A stretch of DNA of 64,000 bases from Thermomicrobiales bacterium (GTDB lineage: Bacteria > Chloroflexota > Chloroflexia > Thermomicrobiales > UBA6265). The DNA lies in contig JAMLHR010000009.1 in NCBI GenBank assembly GCA_023957015.1, forward strand, positions 1-64,000, written 5' to 3'. Shown one piece after another: positions 1 to 10,795 of this stretch. Positions within the stretch are counted from its first letter, which is position 1. Every line of letters begins with the position of its first letter. Made by a program: the position numbers and the translations under genes. Below the pieces are notes generated by a model. That model was not told the DNA's origin. It did not search any database and worked only from the letters and a program-made list of their open reading frames with translations.

Positions 1-328
1 TACCCAAGCGAACACCACCTGTGCCCACTTGTCAATACCTCTGAAGAGTGCTCTAGATAGGTGGTGGTGACCCTTGTGGTCACCCACGATGCGGAGCATC
101 GTGTCGCGATTAATGGCATGCAATCCTTGCCATATGCAAGTGGGCTCATGTCATTCCGAAACCTGAGCAAAGCGAAGGGGAGGAACAATCTAGTAAGGGA
201 ACGCTCCACCTTATCCCGTGTGGCCTGCCGAGCACGGCCGGTAGCTGGGGAAGTATGACCCCGCACAACTTACGGACGCAGATGATTGTCGCTGAGTTAC
301 TGTCTCAACGCGTCCGCTCGGTGCGAGT
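1..328. other. non-coding stretch with two back-to-back hairpins
   Basis: No convincing gene is seen here: the short frames on either strand lack a ribosome site and resemble no family. Two perfect inverted repeats stand side by side. GGTGACC/GGTCACC lies at 66-84 with a 5-base loop, and CACGATGC/GCATCGTG at 85-103 with a 3-base loop. No T-run follows either, so they are not classical terminators. The deacetylase gene on the minus strand ends at 329, so this is its downstream flank. Confidence 0.5.
149..210. repeat. possible dispersed intergenic repeat, degenerate
   Basis: The stretch opens with TGTCATTCCGA, continues with GAGCAAAGCGAAGGGG and AGGAACAATCTAGTAAGGG. This resembles a dispersed intergenic repeat known from many bacteria, including Chloroflexota, of the general form GTCATTCTGAGCGAAGCGAAGAATCT. 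Here an extra AACCT interrupts it, so it would be a degenerate copy. No second copy was found in this window, so the call rests on resemblance alone. Confidence 0.3.
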
Positions 329-1447
329 CTACAGGTTCCAAAACTCCCACTGGACGTGCTTGACCTCATCCAGTGCGATGCGTTGGTCGCCGCTAACGAT
401 TGTCGCACCCGGCTGAACCTCGCTCCGCGGCGAGTAAGGATCGTCTACGATCTCTGGCGGATCGCTCATGAGTGCTTCGATGATCGCGGCGGTGCAGAAG
501 GGAGCGTAGTAGTTGCTATAGCCTCCTTCCATCAGTGCGATCAGGCGACCATCGCAGCATGCGTTCGCCGTATCACGAACCATCCTCGTCATCTGTCGAT
601 ACGCTGGTACGGTTACGGTCATCCGGCCGAGCGGATCCTGAACGCTGGCATCCTGGCCGGCCGAAATCATGATCAGATCAGGCGCGAACTGCTTCATGAT
701 GGGTAGAACGATCTCGCCCATTGCTGCCAGGTAGACGGCATTCCCGGAACCCGGCGGCAACGGGACATTCACCGTTGTTCCGCGGGCGTTATCTTCACCG
801 CAGTGCTCGACCTTCCCCCAATCGATGGGGAACAGATTGTCCTGATGGATAGAAATGAACAGCACCGAGTCATCATTCCAGAAGATATCTTGCGTGCCAT
901 TGCCGTGATGGACATCCCAATCGATGATGGCGATTCGCTTGAGTCCATGTTGACTCTGGGCGTACCTGGCTGCAATGGCGATGTTGTTATAGACGCAGAA
1001 TCCCAGGCTCTGCTCGGCAGTGGCGTGATGTCCCGGTGGTCGAATCAGTCCGAAGACGTTGCGCGCATCACCGTGGACAATCGCATCCACCGCTACTAAC
1101 GCACCACCCGCTGCCAGTCTGGCGATGCGTTCGCCTCCGGCTGCGATCGGTGCCCCGATACCGACATCACCGCCGGTTGCGCTGATACGTTCGATCCGCG
1201 TTCGCATCTCACGCGAATGAACCCGTTCGATATCTTCGGTGTCGGCATATCTGGGATTGAGGAGTTGGAGGTGATCCAGATACCTCATCGCGGAGAGCAG
1301 CTTGTGTGTACGGCGGGCGACAACCGGTCCGGATGGATGAGGTTCCACTTCATCGAAAGGGAAGTGCTCGCTATAGCGAATGAGGTACTCGCCGGGATCG
1401 TGAAGCAGATAGTCAGGATCGTAGACCAAACCGGTGGTGTGTGACAT
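329..1447 (-). CDS. histone-deacetylase-family zinc deacetylase (AcuC/HDAC class II-like)
   Basis: A 372-residue enzyme of the arginase/deacetylase fold, which removes acetyl groups from lysines or small amines using an active-site zinc. The family motifs are in order: RPPGHHA with the His pair at 140-141, IDWDVHHGNG with metal ligands Asp178 and His180, SAGQD with Asp266, and EGGY with the catalytic Tyr310. The usual SAGFD motif has Gln in place of Phe. Length fits class II bacterial members (about 340-380). There is no signal peptide, so it should be cytoplasmic. The start has GAGG upstream at good spacing. Substrate is not deducible; acetylated proteins such as acetyl-CoA synthetase, encoded 3 kb away, or acetylpolyamines are possible. 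Confidence 0.85.
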   Translation of the reverse strand: MSHTTGLVYDPDYLLHDPGEYLIRYSEHFPFDEVEPHPSGPVVARRTHKLLSAMRYLDHLQLLNPRYADTEDIERVHSREMRTRIERISATGGDVGIGAPIAAGGERIARLAAGGALVAVDAIVHGDARNVFGLIRPPGHHATAEQSLGFCVYNNIAIAARYAQSQHGLKRIAIIDWDVHHGNGTQDIFWNDDSVLFISIHQDNLFPIDWGKVEHCGEDNARGTTVNVPLPPGSGNAVYLAAMGEIVLPIMKQFAPDLIMISAGQDASVQDPLGRMTVTVPAYRQMTRMVRDTANACCDGRLIALMEGGYSNYYAPFCTAAIIEALMSDPPEIVDDPYSPRSEVQPGATIVSGDQRIALDEVKHVQWEFWNL

Positions 1448-1478
1448 CGTCCCGTACCTCGTTGTGAAGATACACGAA

Positions 1479-1500
1479 AGAGGGGCTGCAATGCCCCTCT
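1479..1500 (-). terminator. Rho-independent terminator of the C39-like gene
   Basis: AGAGGGGC and GCCCCTCT form a perfect 8-bp stem around a 6-base loop. Read on the minus strand the stem is followed by TTCGTGT. It lies between the secreted C39-like gene and the deacetylase gene, both on the minus strand, and should end transcripts of the former. Confidence 0.6.
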
Positions 1501-1523
1501 CGTTGGATTACTGTGAATTCGGT

Positions 1524-2561
1524 CTACGCTCCGACGATGAGACCCATCTCATCCATGACATCCCACATCCAGAGGAAGTCACCCCATGAGTAGTACTTCT
1601 TCGAGCCGGTGCCCGGATCGGAAAGGTAGACGCCATCGCTGTCATAGCCATACACCACCATCACGTGCATATAGGCCGTAACCTGATAGCGGGTGCCATC
1701 GGCGGTGTACTCGTTGTGGGAAAGATCGCCACGCATACCGAGCCAGACGATGACCGGCAAGCCGTTATCGATGGCATTGGTGAGGGTGTTAGTTCCACCA
1801 TAGAACGATGTGGCGGCGTATCCGTAATAGTTCAGGCCGGGAGTCAGGGCATTGGCATAGATGCCGTAATCGTCCGTGTTCCCCCAGCTGCCGTTGATAT
1901 TGCCACGATATCCCCAATGTGGATTGTCCGAAAGCGGAGTGACTGCTTCCATTTCATACTCGCTCACGGTGTACCCAATCATACCGGTCGCGATCTGCAC
2001 GGCGGCGTACTCGCAGCTGAGGGGTCGTTGCTGACCGTAGATCACCGGCGTGATGAACGATCCATCGGCGGCGATGCTGGAGTTGCTGCTGGAAGCCTCG
2101 GGTACCCAGGAGTCGGTGACGATCGGGACATCGCCGCTGAGATCGAGCACGCTGGTAGCACCGCTGCAACTGCTGCCATCGATCCAGATCGTGCGACCGC
2201 CCAGGTAGGAACCATTCACCTGCACTTCGAGCCAGGCTTTTGCGGACCAGGCTGCTGAGGTATCGAACGCCAACCAGGCGATACCGGAGCTATTGGTGGT
2301 ACCAGACATGGAGTCGATGATGTAAGACGAAGCATCGTCGGAAAGGACGATGGTGACCTCGGCACCGGCCAAAGGACCGCCACCCGACCGCACTTCGACA
2401 CTGGTATCAACCACACAGCCCGCAGCCGGGTGGTTGGTGTCTACGGTCATCCATGCGTCAACGCCAGCGGCACTCGCTGGTATGGATCCCAGAATTCCTA
2501 ATCCGAGAATGGCCGACATTACGACGGCTAAAGCTGCGCGAAAACGTCTCATAGACGCCAT
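1524..2561 (-). CDS. secreted C39-like cysteine peptidase with N-terminal beta-sandwich domain
   Basis: A 345-residue exported protein. Residues 1-32 form a signal peptide (basic MRRFR, hydrophobic core, likely cut near SIPASAA). Residues about 35-130 look like an Ig-like or carbohydrate-binding beta-sandwich with two cysteines (49 and 132). The C-terminal half matches the papain-like peptidase_C39_2 pattern: nucleophile in PLSCEYAA (Cys183), His299 in MHVMVVYGYD and Asp315 in YLSDPG. Such proteins are usually extracellular and of unknown substrate. A strong GGAGGAGG precedes the start. No ABC transporter sits beside it, so this is not a bacteriocin-processing C39 domain. Fold assignment is good; substrate is unknown. 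Confidence 0.7.
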   Translation of the reverse strand: MASMRRFRAALAVVMSAILGLGILGSIPASAAGVDAWMTVDTNHPAAGCVVDTSVEVRSGGGPLAGAEVTIVLSDDASSYIIDSMSGTTNSSGIAWLAFDTSAAWSAKAWLEVQVNGSYLGGRTIWIDGSSCSGATSVLDLSGDVPIVTDSWVPEASSSNSSIAADGSFITPVIYGQQRPLSCEYAAVQIATGMIGYTVSEYEMEAVTPLSDNPHWGYRGNINGSWGNTDDYGIYANALTPGLNYYGYAATSFYGGTNTLTNAIDNGLPVIVWLGMRGDLSHNEYTADGTRYQVTAYMHVMVVYGYDSDGVYLSDPGTGSKKYYSWGDFLWMWDVMDEMGLIVGA

Positions 2562-2759
2562 GTCCTCCTCCTTCTTCCACCGGTGGTTTGGCGGAATCGC
2601 TGGCGTGTGTCATTGATAGTGCTCGTGATCCCATCCGAACCGTTGTGATTCCGGGGCAGCCAGCCGCCGGAATCCGAACACTACTCCCAGCCTACGTGAA
2701 CCAGGCCAGCAACGCCAGATGTACGTTCGATCAAATCAACTGTGACAATCATGCACAGT

Positions 2760-4010
2760 TTAGTCGATTTTGTCGAGAGGTGTATCGATGCGAATAGGAT
2801 GCTCAGCTTTATGTTCACCGAAGAACTGCGCGCGTGCATCATCGTCTGTAGGCTGCGAATCGGGACCAAGCGCGAAGATCGAGGCATACCCGAGTGCCTC
2901 CGGATCATCTGCTCGCGCCAGCTCAACCTGTGCCTGTAAGGCGAGGCCAGCTTCCGAAACGTTAGTCGTGAGCGGTGCTACCCAGGCGGCGTGCGTGCGC
3001 AGTATTGTCTCGTAGGATCGGCGTGTTACGGCGAATGAAACCGCCACGTCTTGCCACGATTCCGTCCGCAGCAAGTCCCGTAGCACTCGCACATCCCGCC
3101 AGAGCAGCGACATCCCGTGTCCCTGAGAGGGATCGGGTGCACCAGCGGCATCACCGATGGCAACTGCCATCTCGCCAGCGATTCTGGTGGCGGATACATG
3201 GGAGTTGGGGAAGAACGCCAGCGGTCCGGACGGCGTCGCGTTAGCGAATGCATCCTCCGGGAAACATGCAGCGCATGCCTTCAGATATGTCCCGATACGA
3301 TCGGAACCACCGAACGCTTCCGTTGGATTGTCTGGACCGACATAGTAGACGCGCCAGAGGTCATTACCTTGAGGGAAGATCATCAAGAATCCAGCGGTGT
3401 GGAATCCCTGGTGTGATGACGTTGGATCGAGGTTGAGGTTTTTTACCAGCAATCCGCCGAATTGGTGATGGGGTGGATCTATCACTGTCTCACAGCCCCA
3501 CAGCTTGCGTGTGGCCGAGGTCTTGCCATCGGCGGCAATCAGGTATCTCGCCTGAAGGTCATAGACACCATCTGGTCCATCTATCTGCAGAAGCCAACTA
3601 TCGCGCTGTCGCGCAATCGAGGCTCGCGCAGGGCGATGGACGATCGCACCTGCCTCCGTAGCACCTCTTAGCAGTCTTTCCTGCAGGGCAGGATGACTGA
3701 AGCCGATTTCGGGATAGATTCCTGGGAACGCTTCCTCCCAGGCGAAGGTGGAATCGACGTCTCGATCTCGGTACTGCGTCCAGTTGGGGATGCGTTGTCC
3801 ACCAGCTTCGAAGACGAAGGACTCCAGCCCGAGCTCATATAGTTCCTTGACGCCCCAGGGGTGGCAGGCTTCGCCACGGACGCGGTCCCGGAACGCTGGT
3901 TCGCGCTCGATCACCGCAGTGCTGAGACCATCTCGCTGCAGCACGATAGCCAGTGAAGAACCAGCGATGCCGCCACCGATGATGGCGACATCGACCGATG
4001 GGATCGTCAT
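2760..4010 (-). CDS. FAD-dependent monooxygenase/oxidoreductase (PHBH fold)
   Basis: A 416-residue flavoprotein. The N-terminal Rossmann motif VAIIGGGIAGSSL (about 8-20) and the following VIER bind the FAD adenosine part. GDAAG (286-290), followed by PSQGHGMSLL, is the second FAD motif typical of aromatic hydroxylases and geranylgeranyl-reductase-like enzymes. No membrane segment is evident. It follows a small membrane protein gene closely on the same strand (about 15 bases), so the two are probably co-transcribed. The substrate cannot be told from the sequence; an aromatic, quinone or polyprenoid compound is possible. Confidence 0.75.
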   Translation of the reverse strand: MTIPSVDVAIIGGGIAGSSLAIVLQRDGLSTAVIEREPAFRDRVRGEACHPWGVKELYELGLESFVFEAGGQRIPNWTQYRDRDVDSTFAWEEAFPGIYPEIGFSHPALQERLLRGATEAGAIVHRPARASIARQRDSWLLQIDGPDGVYDLQARYLIAADGKTSATRKLWGCETVIDPPHHQFGGLLVKNLNLDPTSSHQGFHTAGFLMIFPQGNDLWRVYYVGPDNPTEAFGGSDRIGTYLKACAACFPEDAFANATPSGPLAFFPNSHVSATRIAGEMAVAIGDAAGAPDPSQGHGMSLLWRDVRVLRDLLRTESWQDVAVSFAVTRRSYETILRTHAAWVAPLTTNVSEAGLALQAQVELARADDPEALGYASIFALGPDSQPTDDDARAQFFGEHKAEHPIRIDTPLDKID

Positions 4011-4025
4011 GATATCTGATCCTGA

Positions 4026-4394
4026 CTAAGAGTTCTTCTCGCCGATCCAGTACGCCGCGAAGACGAGTGCGACCGTGAGAACGCTGGCGATCAGACCGAT
4101 GAGCGCTCGCTTGCGGATTCCGGGCTCCTTCGCGGCCATACCGTGTTCCATACCAATCGGAACAATCGCCACCAGGGCGAACACAACATGTGTCCACTTG
4201 ACGGAGTTACCGGCACCCAGGAGCATGAAGCCCAGAGCATACTGCAGCAGTAGCAGAGTCGCCGCCGAGAAGGCGATCAGGCGATGCTGTGGAATCACTT
4301 GTCCCCGGAACCACTCGACGGCGTAAAGGATAGCGCTGATCACGAAAAGAACCAGCGTCAGGGAACCGACAATCATGTGAACGGTTGAAGACAT
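4026..4394 (-). CDS. small four-helix integral membrane protein, unknown function
   Basis: A 122-residue protein with four hydrophobic segments (roughly 5-25, 38-58, 65-83 and 95-113 of the chosen form), joined by short loops with a few histidines (HMIVG, QHRLIAF, WTHVVF, MEHGM). The start at 4394 is preferred over an upstream one because AGGAG stands nine bases before it. It precedes the flavoprotein gene on the same strand, so it may anchor or supply electrons to that enzyme. That is inference; no family was recognised. Confidence 0.6.
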   Translation of the reverse strand: MSSTVHMIVGSLTLVLFVISAILYAVEWFRGQVIPQHRLIAFSAATLLLLQYALGFMLLGAGNSVKWTHVVFALVAIVPIGMEHGMAAKEPGIRKRALIGLIASVLTVALVFAAYWIGEKNS

Positions 4395-4613
4395 GCCTAT
4401 GAACTCCTGTAGCACTGCCACCCCCCACCGGGTGCCTGATTAGTATAGGTTTTTCCGGACCAGGAAGCTGTGAAGGCGTGCGGATTCCCCGACTTCGTTG
4501 TATCTTCAGGTATGTCAAACGCCGATCACGATACTGTATGCATTGTCCTGCCAAAGATATGCTGATGGATCGAATCGGTAGAGGTGCCACATAACGGGAG
4601 GTGGAGGTTCTTC

Positions 4614-6593
<1,980 letters not shown>

Positions 6594-6691
6594 TCTGTTA
6601 AATGCTCTGCCGCTAAGTGGCAGGGGGCGCTATGCTGAGACGGTACCCGATCCAACGCGGACGGGTGCCGTTTCCGTTGCAGGAGCATTTC

Positions 6692-7699
6692 ATGTCTGAC
6701 AACCTTCGCATTGCCTTGGTGGGCGCCTGGCACGTTCACGCCAACGACTACGCTCGAGATTGTGCCAACAATCCCCATGCTGATTTGGTGGCTGTTTGGG
6801 ACGATGATCCGAATCGCGCAGCAGTGGCCGCCGAGAAATGGTCGGTACCTGTTGTTGCCGATCTCGATGCATTGCTCGCCGATGAGTCGCTTGATGGTGT
6901 CATCACCACCACCGCGACATCGATTCATCGCCCAGTGATGGAGAAGGTGATTGCGGCTGGCAAGCATATCTTCACCGAGAAGGTCCTCGCCGCCGATCCA
7001 GCGGATGCCGAGGCGATCGCTCAGGAAGCAGCATCTGCTGGCATCGTGCTGACCGTGTCACTACCACGGCTTTACACCGGCTATACCCGGGCGATCGATG
7101 AGGTACTGGCCGCAGATGAGCTGGGCGAGATCTCCTATGTGCGTGTTCGGGTCTCGCACGATGGCGCAATTCGCCGCAATGGCAATCCTCAGTGGCTGCC
7201 GGAAACGTTCTTTGATCGCCAAGAGGCAATGGGCGGTGCGATGATCGATTTCGGTGCCCATCCCTACTATCTGGTGAATCACTTCTCTGGTGGGTTGCCG
7301 GAAACGATCAATGCCAGCTACCTCAGCACCAGCGGTCACGAGGTCGAGGATCAGGCGCTGGTTGTCTGTATGTATCCCGACAAGATCACTGGCGTAGCTG
7401 AGGCATCGTTCCTCGGTGGAGCCGTCGGTATGATCATCGAGATTCACGGTGCCGATGGTTCATTGGTGTTCGATTTCGATGATGGTTTGCGCACGAAGAG
7501 TCGCGGCGAGAAATCATGGCGACAGCGCGCCTTGCCTGCCGACGATCCCACACCCTTCGATCGCTGGGTGCAGCATATTCAGCATGGCGAGCAGGATCCC
7601 GAGAATGTCGCAGTTGCTCTTGATCTCACCCGCATGGCCGCTGCGGCCGAGGTATCGGCCGCCGAGCAGCGAACGGTGCAGATCAGCGAGGTGGGGTAG
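6692..7699 (+). CDS. Gfo/Idh/MocA family oxidoreductase
   Basis: A 335-residue NAD(P)-dependent sugar or polyol dehydrogenase-like protein. The N-terminal Rossmann domain starts IALVGAWHVHA, where the usual GxGxxG glycines are partly replaced (G-A-W-H), and carries GKHIFTEKVLA in place of the common EKP motif. The C-terminal half (about 125-335) matches the substrate and dimer domain, with DFGAHPYYL supplying a conserved His. Start 6692 is chosen because AGGAG lies six bases before it. The MOSC gene begins on the last base of its stop codon, so they are translationally coupled. Substrate unknown; the altered cofactor loop is unusual. Confidence 0.8.
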   Translation: MSDNLRIALVGAWHVHANDYARDCANNPHADLVAVWDDDPNRAAVAAEKWSVPVVADLDALLADESLDGVITTTATSIHRPVMEKVIAAGKHIFTEKVLAADPADAEAIAQEAASAGIVLTVSLPRLYTGYTRAIDEVLAADELGEISYVRVRVSHDGAIRRNGNPQWLPETFFDRQEAMGGAMIDFGAHPYYLVNHFSGGLPETINASYLSTSGHEVEDQALVVCMYPDKITGVAEASFLGGAVGMIIEIHGADGSLVFDFDDGLRTKSRGEKSWRQRALPADDPTPFDRWVQHIQHGEQDPENVAVALDLTRMAAAAEVSAAEQRTVQISEVG

Positions 7700-8364
7700 T
7701 GGAGCAAGCACGTGTTCTCACCGTGAATATCGGCCAACGTGAACTGAATCCTCACGGGAAGGCGGAATCAACGGGTATTCACAAGCGACCGATCGATGAA
7801 CCGGTATATGTTTCGGCACCCGGAGTTTCAGGCAGTGGTCTGGCGGGCGATTTCATTGGTGATCCCAAACATCACGGTGGCGATGACCAGGCCGTCTATA
7901 TCTTTGCTCGAGAGGACCTCGATCGGTGGGAGCAGATCAAGGGACGCGCGTTCCCAAACGGTTCCTTCGGCGAGAACCTGACAACGGTAGGTGTCGATGT
8001 CAATGAGGCGTTAATCGGCGAGCGTTGGTGTATCGGTGACGATCTCGTGTTGGAAGTCACTTCGCCACGGATTCCTTGTACCACGTTTCGGGGTGTGATC
8101 TCGGAGCCGAAGTGGATTAAGGAGTTCACCGCCGATGCGCGACCGGGTACCTACTTCAAGGTGATCGCACCCGGCACGATCAAGGCTGGCGACCCGATTG
8201 AGGTTATCCATCGCCCGCCACACGATGTCAGCATCAGCATCGTCTTCCGTGCCACAACGACCGATCGATCACTGAACACCAAGCTGCAAGAAGCGGCGGA
8301 ATATCTGCCACCTGACCTGGTTCAGTACGCTGCCACGGCGGTGGTGGACAAGGATCCCGAATAG
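7699..8364 (+). CDS. MOSC domain protein (YiiM-like)
   Basis: A 221-residue protein with the MOSC (molybdenum cofactor sulfurase C-terminal) fold. Family features are the glycine-rich SGSGLAGDFIGD, HHGGDDQAVY, GSFGENLT and the conserved cysteine in RIPCTTF (Cys127). Related YiiM enzymes reduce N-hydroxylated compounds with molybdenum cofactor bound at that cysteine. It starts at a GTG sharing one base with the stop of the oxidoreductase gene. A terminator follows directly. Confidence 0.85.
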   Translation: MEQARVLTVNIGQRELNPHGKAESTGIHKRPIDEPVYVSAPGVSGSGLAGDFIGDPKHHGGDDQAVYIFAREDLDRWEQIKGRAFPNGSFGENLTTVGVDVNEALIGERWCIGDDLVLEVTSPRIPCTTFRGVISEPKWIKEFTADARPGTYFKVIAPGTIKAGDPIEVIHRPPHDVSISIVFRATTTDRSLNTKLQEAAEYLPPDLVQYAATAVVDKDPE

Positions 8365-8368
8365 ACAC

Positions 8369-8400
8369 GAAACACCCGCCAACGAATCGGCGGGTGTTTC
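8369..8400. terminator. bidirectional intrinsic terminator
   Basis: A perfect 12-bp stem, GAAACACCCGCC against GGCGGGTGTTTC, with an 8-base loop. Its own arms supply A-rich and T-rich ends on both strands. It separates the plus-strand MOSC gene from a minus-strand small gene. Confidence 0.8.
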
Positions 8401-8413
8401 GGTAATCCGCGTT

Positions 8414-8554
8414 CTACAGGACGAAGATGAATGCCAGGATGCCACCGACAACTGCCGGGATACCTACCGCCAAGGCAATGCCAAGGAACGACCACGGATT
8501 GAATCCGAGTTTGTAGATACCGGTCTGATTCTCGAGATTCTGCTTCATGGACAT
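8414..8554 (-). CDS. 46-residue single-span membrane protein
   Basis: A short gene: MSMKQNLENQ, a polar stretch ending FNPWSFLG, then a long hydrophobic helix (about 22-46) running to the C-terminus. The start is supported by GGAGG seven bases upstream of ATG 8554. The stop falls just before a strong bidirectional terminator. It lies downstream of lysS on the same strand. Clean start signals, a clear amphiphilic layout and a terminator make it look genuine. Function unknown. Confidence 0.65.
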   Translation of the reverse strand: MSMKQNLENQTGIYKLGFNPWSFLGIALAVGIPAVVGGILAFIFVL

Positions 8555-8620
8555 GATGATGCCTCCAATGATCTGCACAGTTCTGATGCGCTCAGCATAG
8601 CGCGAATATAACGGATTTCG

Positions 8621-10144
8621 CTACTCGTCTTCCTCGGTCACGGTCTTCTCGCTCGGTAGTCGTCGCATCGCAGGGAAGAGGATGACATCGCGAATCGTGG
8701 GCTGATCGGTGAGCAGCATCACCAGACGGTCGATACCGACACCGACACCACCGGTCGGCGGCATGCCATACATGAGCGCATTGATGAAATCCTCATCGAT
8801 TGGCATCGCCTCCTGATCACCGGCATCGGCGTCCTTCTTCTGCTCCAGGAATCGCTCCATCTGATCCATCGGATCGTTGAGTTCCGTGAAGCTATTACCG
8901 ATTTCGCCGCCGCCGATATACGGCTGGAAACGTTCGACATGCGTCGGATCATCCAGCTTGCGCTTTGCCAGCGGACTGAGCTCGACCGGGTAATCGGTCA
9001 GAAACTGTGGCTGAATCAGGAATGGGCGCACGAACTGCTTGAGGAGTTCATCGACGACGCGTGGCCAGACCGTGCCAGCTTCGATATCGGCACCCTTCTC
9101 GCGAGCGACCTTGATTAGGTCCTCGGCATCGGGGTATTCGGTGTAGTCGATACCGCTTCGTTCCAGAATCGCTTCCCGCAATGTCTGTCGTGGCCACGGC
9201 GTTGTCACGTCGATGGTGTGACCCTGGAACTCGAAGGTGCTGCCACCGAAAACGGACTCAACCACGTGCGCGATCAGCCGCTCCACATAGTCCATCTGTT
9301 GCTCGTAATCGGAATACGCCTCGTACCACTCCATCATCGTGAACTCGGGCGAATGGTTTCGGTCCATACCCTCATTCCGGAAGTCCTTGGCGATTTCGTA
9401 AACCTTCTCGTATCCACCAACGATCAAGCGCTTGAGATAGAGCTCATCGGCGATTCGCAGGTAGAAGATCTGATCAAGGGTATTGTGATGCGTCGTGAAT
9501 GGTCGCGCCGCCGCACCACCGTAGAGCGGTTGCAGCACGGGTGTCTCGACTTCCATGTATCCGTGATCGTCCATGAAGCGACGGATGGCGGAAACCACCT
9601 TTGACCGTGTGGCAAAGATGTGTCGCGTTTCGTCGTTTGCGATCAGATCGGCATAACGTTGACGATAGCGTGTTTCCACGTCCGTCAATCCGTGCCACTT
9701 CTCCGGCGGCGCGTTCAACGCCTTGGACAACATGGTGATGGTGGTGACCCGTAGCGAGACCTCGCCCATCCGGGTGCGGAAGAGCTCGCCGGATGCCTGT
9801 ACGAAGTCGCCGACATCATAGAGCTTGAGGATCTGCTGGTAGAGTTCTTCGCCGATTACGTCCTTGCGGATGTAGAGCTGGAGTTCGGTCGCACCATCCC
9901 GGATATGAGCGAAGACAGATTTCCCCATATGGCGGAAGCTGACGATTCGTCCCACCAGGGAGAGCGTTTGGGTCGAATGCCCGCTCCCGTCCAACGCACT
10001 AGCGGTCTCCTCGGCCTCGAATAGCGTAATCGCATCGGTGTTCGTGTGGGTCCGCTCCGTGCGGGTGGGATAGGGTTCGATACCGAGTTCGCGCAGGTCG
10101 TCGACCTTCGCACGTCGGATTGCCTGCAGATCAGAGAGCTCCAT
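8621..10144 (-). CDS. lysS: lysyl-tRNA synthetase, class II
   Basis: A 507-residue enzyme charging tRNA-Lys. The N-terminal OB-fold anticodon-binding domain (about 55-160) is followed by the class II core: a GGAAARPF segment, motif 2 FRNEGMDRNHSPEFT with its catalytic arginine, and motif 3 GVGVGIDRLVMLL near the end. ATG 10144 is preferred because GGAG lies seven bases before it, while the other ATG two codons upstream is too close to that site. greA is upstream on the same strand with a terminator hairpin between them. Confidence 0.95.
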   Translation of the reverse strand: MELSDLQAIRRAKVDDLRELGIEPYPTRTERTHTNTDAITLFEAEETASALDGSGHSTQTLSLVGRIVSFRHMGKSVFAHIRDGATELQLYIRKDVIGEELYQQILKLYDVGDFVQASGELFRTRMGEVSLRVTTITMLSKALNAPPEKWHGLTDVETRYRQRYADLIANDETRHIFATRSKVVSAIRRFMDDHGYMEVETPVLQPLYGGAAARPFTTHHNTLDQIFYLRIADELYLKRLIVGGYEKVYEIAKDFRNEGMDRNHSPEFTMMEWYEAYSDYEQQMDYVERLIAHVVESVFGGSTFEFQGHTIDVTTPWPRQTLREAILERSGIDYTEYPDAEDLIKVAREKGADIEAGTVWPRVVDELLKQFVRPFLIQPQFLTDYPVELSPLAKRKLDDPTHVERFQPYIGGGEIGNSFTELNDPMDQMERFLEQKKDADAGDQEAMPIDEDFINALMYGMPPTGGVGVGIDRLVMLLTDQPTIRDVILFPAMRRLPSEKTVTEEDE

Positions 10145-10187
10145 TCGCATACTCCGGATTGGGTGTGATTGGCGGATTAAAGCAAAA

Positions 10188-10210
10188 GCGGCGGGATCGC
10201 ATCCCGCCGC
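10188..10210 (-). terminator. intrinsic terminator between greA and lysS
   Basis: A 10-bp GC-rich perfect stem (GCGGCGGGAT against ATCCCGCCGC) with a 3-base loop. On the minus strand it is followed by TTTTGCTTT. It should end most greA transcripts, so lysS probably has its own promoter or relies on readthrough. Confidence 0.75.
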
Positions 10211-10229
10211 CAGGTGGATGACTCCAGAA

Positions 10230-10700
10230 CTATTTTACGTCGATGATGGTATAGGTGAGATCGCCATCAGGTGTGGTGATCGTCACCGAATCGCCGGCAT
10301 GTTTACCCAGCAATGCCAATCCTACCGGAGATTCATCCGAGATGCGGCCATCCATCGCCGAGGATTCCTCCTCATTGACCAGCAGCCAGGTTTCTTGCTC
10401 GTCATCATCATCAGTCTTCACGGTAATTCGGCTGCCGAGGCTGATGGTGCCATCGGCCGAACCTTCCTCAAGGATCGTGGCGCGAGCGAGAATCCCCTTC
10501 ACCTCACGAATGCGTTCCTCAACGTAGTAGTACTCTTCCTTGAGGTCCTCGAACTCGCTGTTATCGGAGACATCGCCCTGTTCGCTCGCTTCCGCAATGC
10601 GATCGGAGAGATCCTTAAGGCGTTCTTCCTCTAATACACGCAACTCTTCCTGCAGTTTGCTCATCCCCTCACGGGTGATCTCCAGGCGATTGTGCGCCAT
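10230..10700 (-). CDS. greA: transcription elongation factor GreA
   Basis: A 156-residue factor that enters the RNA polymerase secondary channel and stimulates cleavage of backtracked RNA. Residues 1-75 form the coiled-coil finger, with the acidic tip GDVSDNSEF (about 42-50) that positions the catalytic magnesium. Residues 80-156 are the FKBP-like C-terminal domain (GLALLGKHAGD). The start at 10700 gives the standard N-terminus and has AGGA at fair spacing. Its 5' leader holds two terminator-like hairpins, suggesting attenuation. Confidence 0.95.
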   Translation of the reverse strand: MAHNRLEITREGMSKLQEELRVLEEERLKDLSDRIAEASEQGDVSDNSEFEDLKEEYYYVEERIREVKGILARATILEEGSADGTISLGSRITVKTDDDDEQETWLLVNEEESSAMDGRISDESPVGLALLGKHAGDSVTITTPDGDLTYTIIDVK

Positions 10701-10745
10701 GATGATGTCCTTTCGAGACCGCATCCAGCGGCAGTTGTACAAAAG

Positions 10746-10763
10746 CCCCGCCAAATAACGGGG
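10746..10763 (-). terminator. greA-leader hairpin, proximal
   Basis: Read on the minus strand, CCCCG and CGGGG pair around the 8-base loop TTATTTGG and are followed by CTTTTG. It lies about 45 bases before the greA start. The stem is short (5 bp), so it would be a weak terminator or attenuator. Confidence 0.45.
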
Positions 10764-10795
10764 TCATCACCGGTAGCGCCTCACCTATAAACAAA

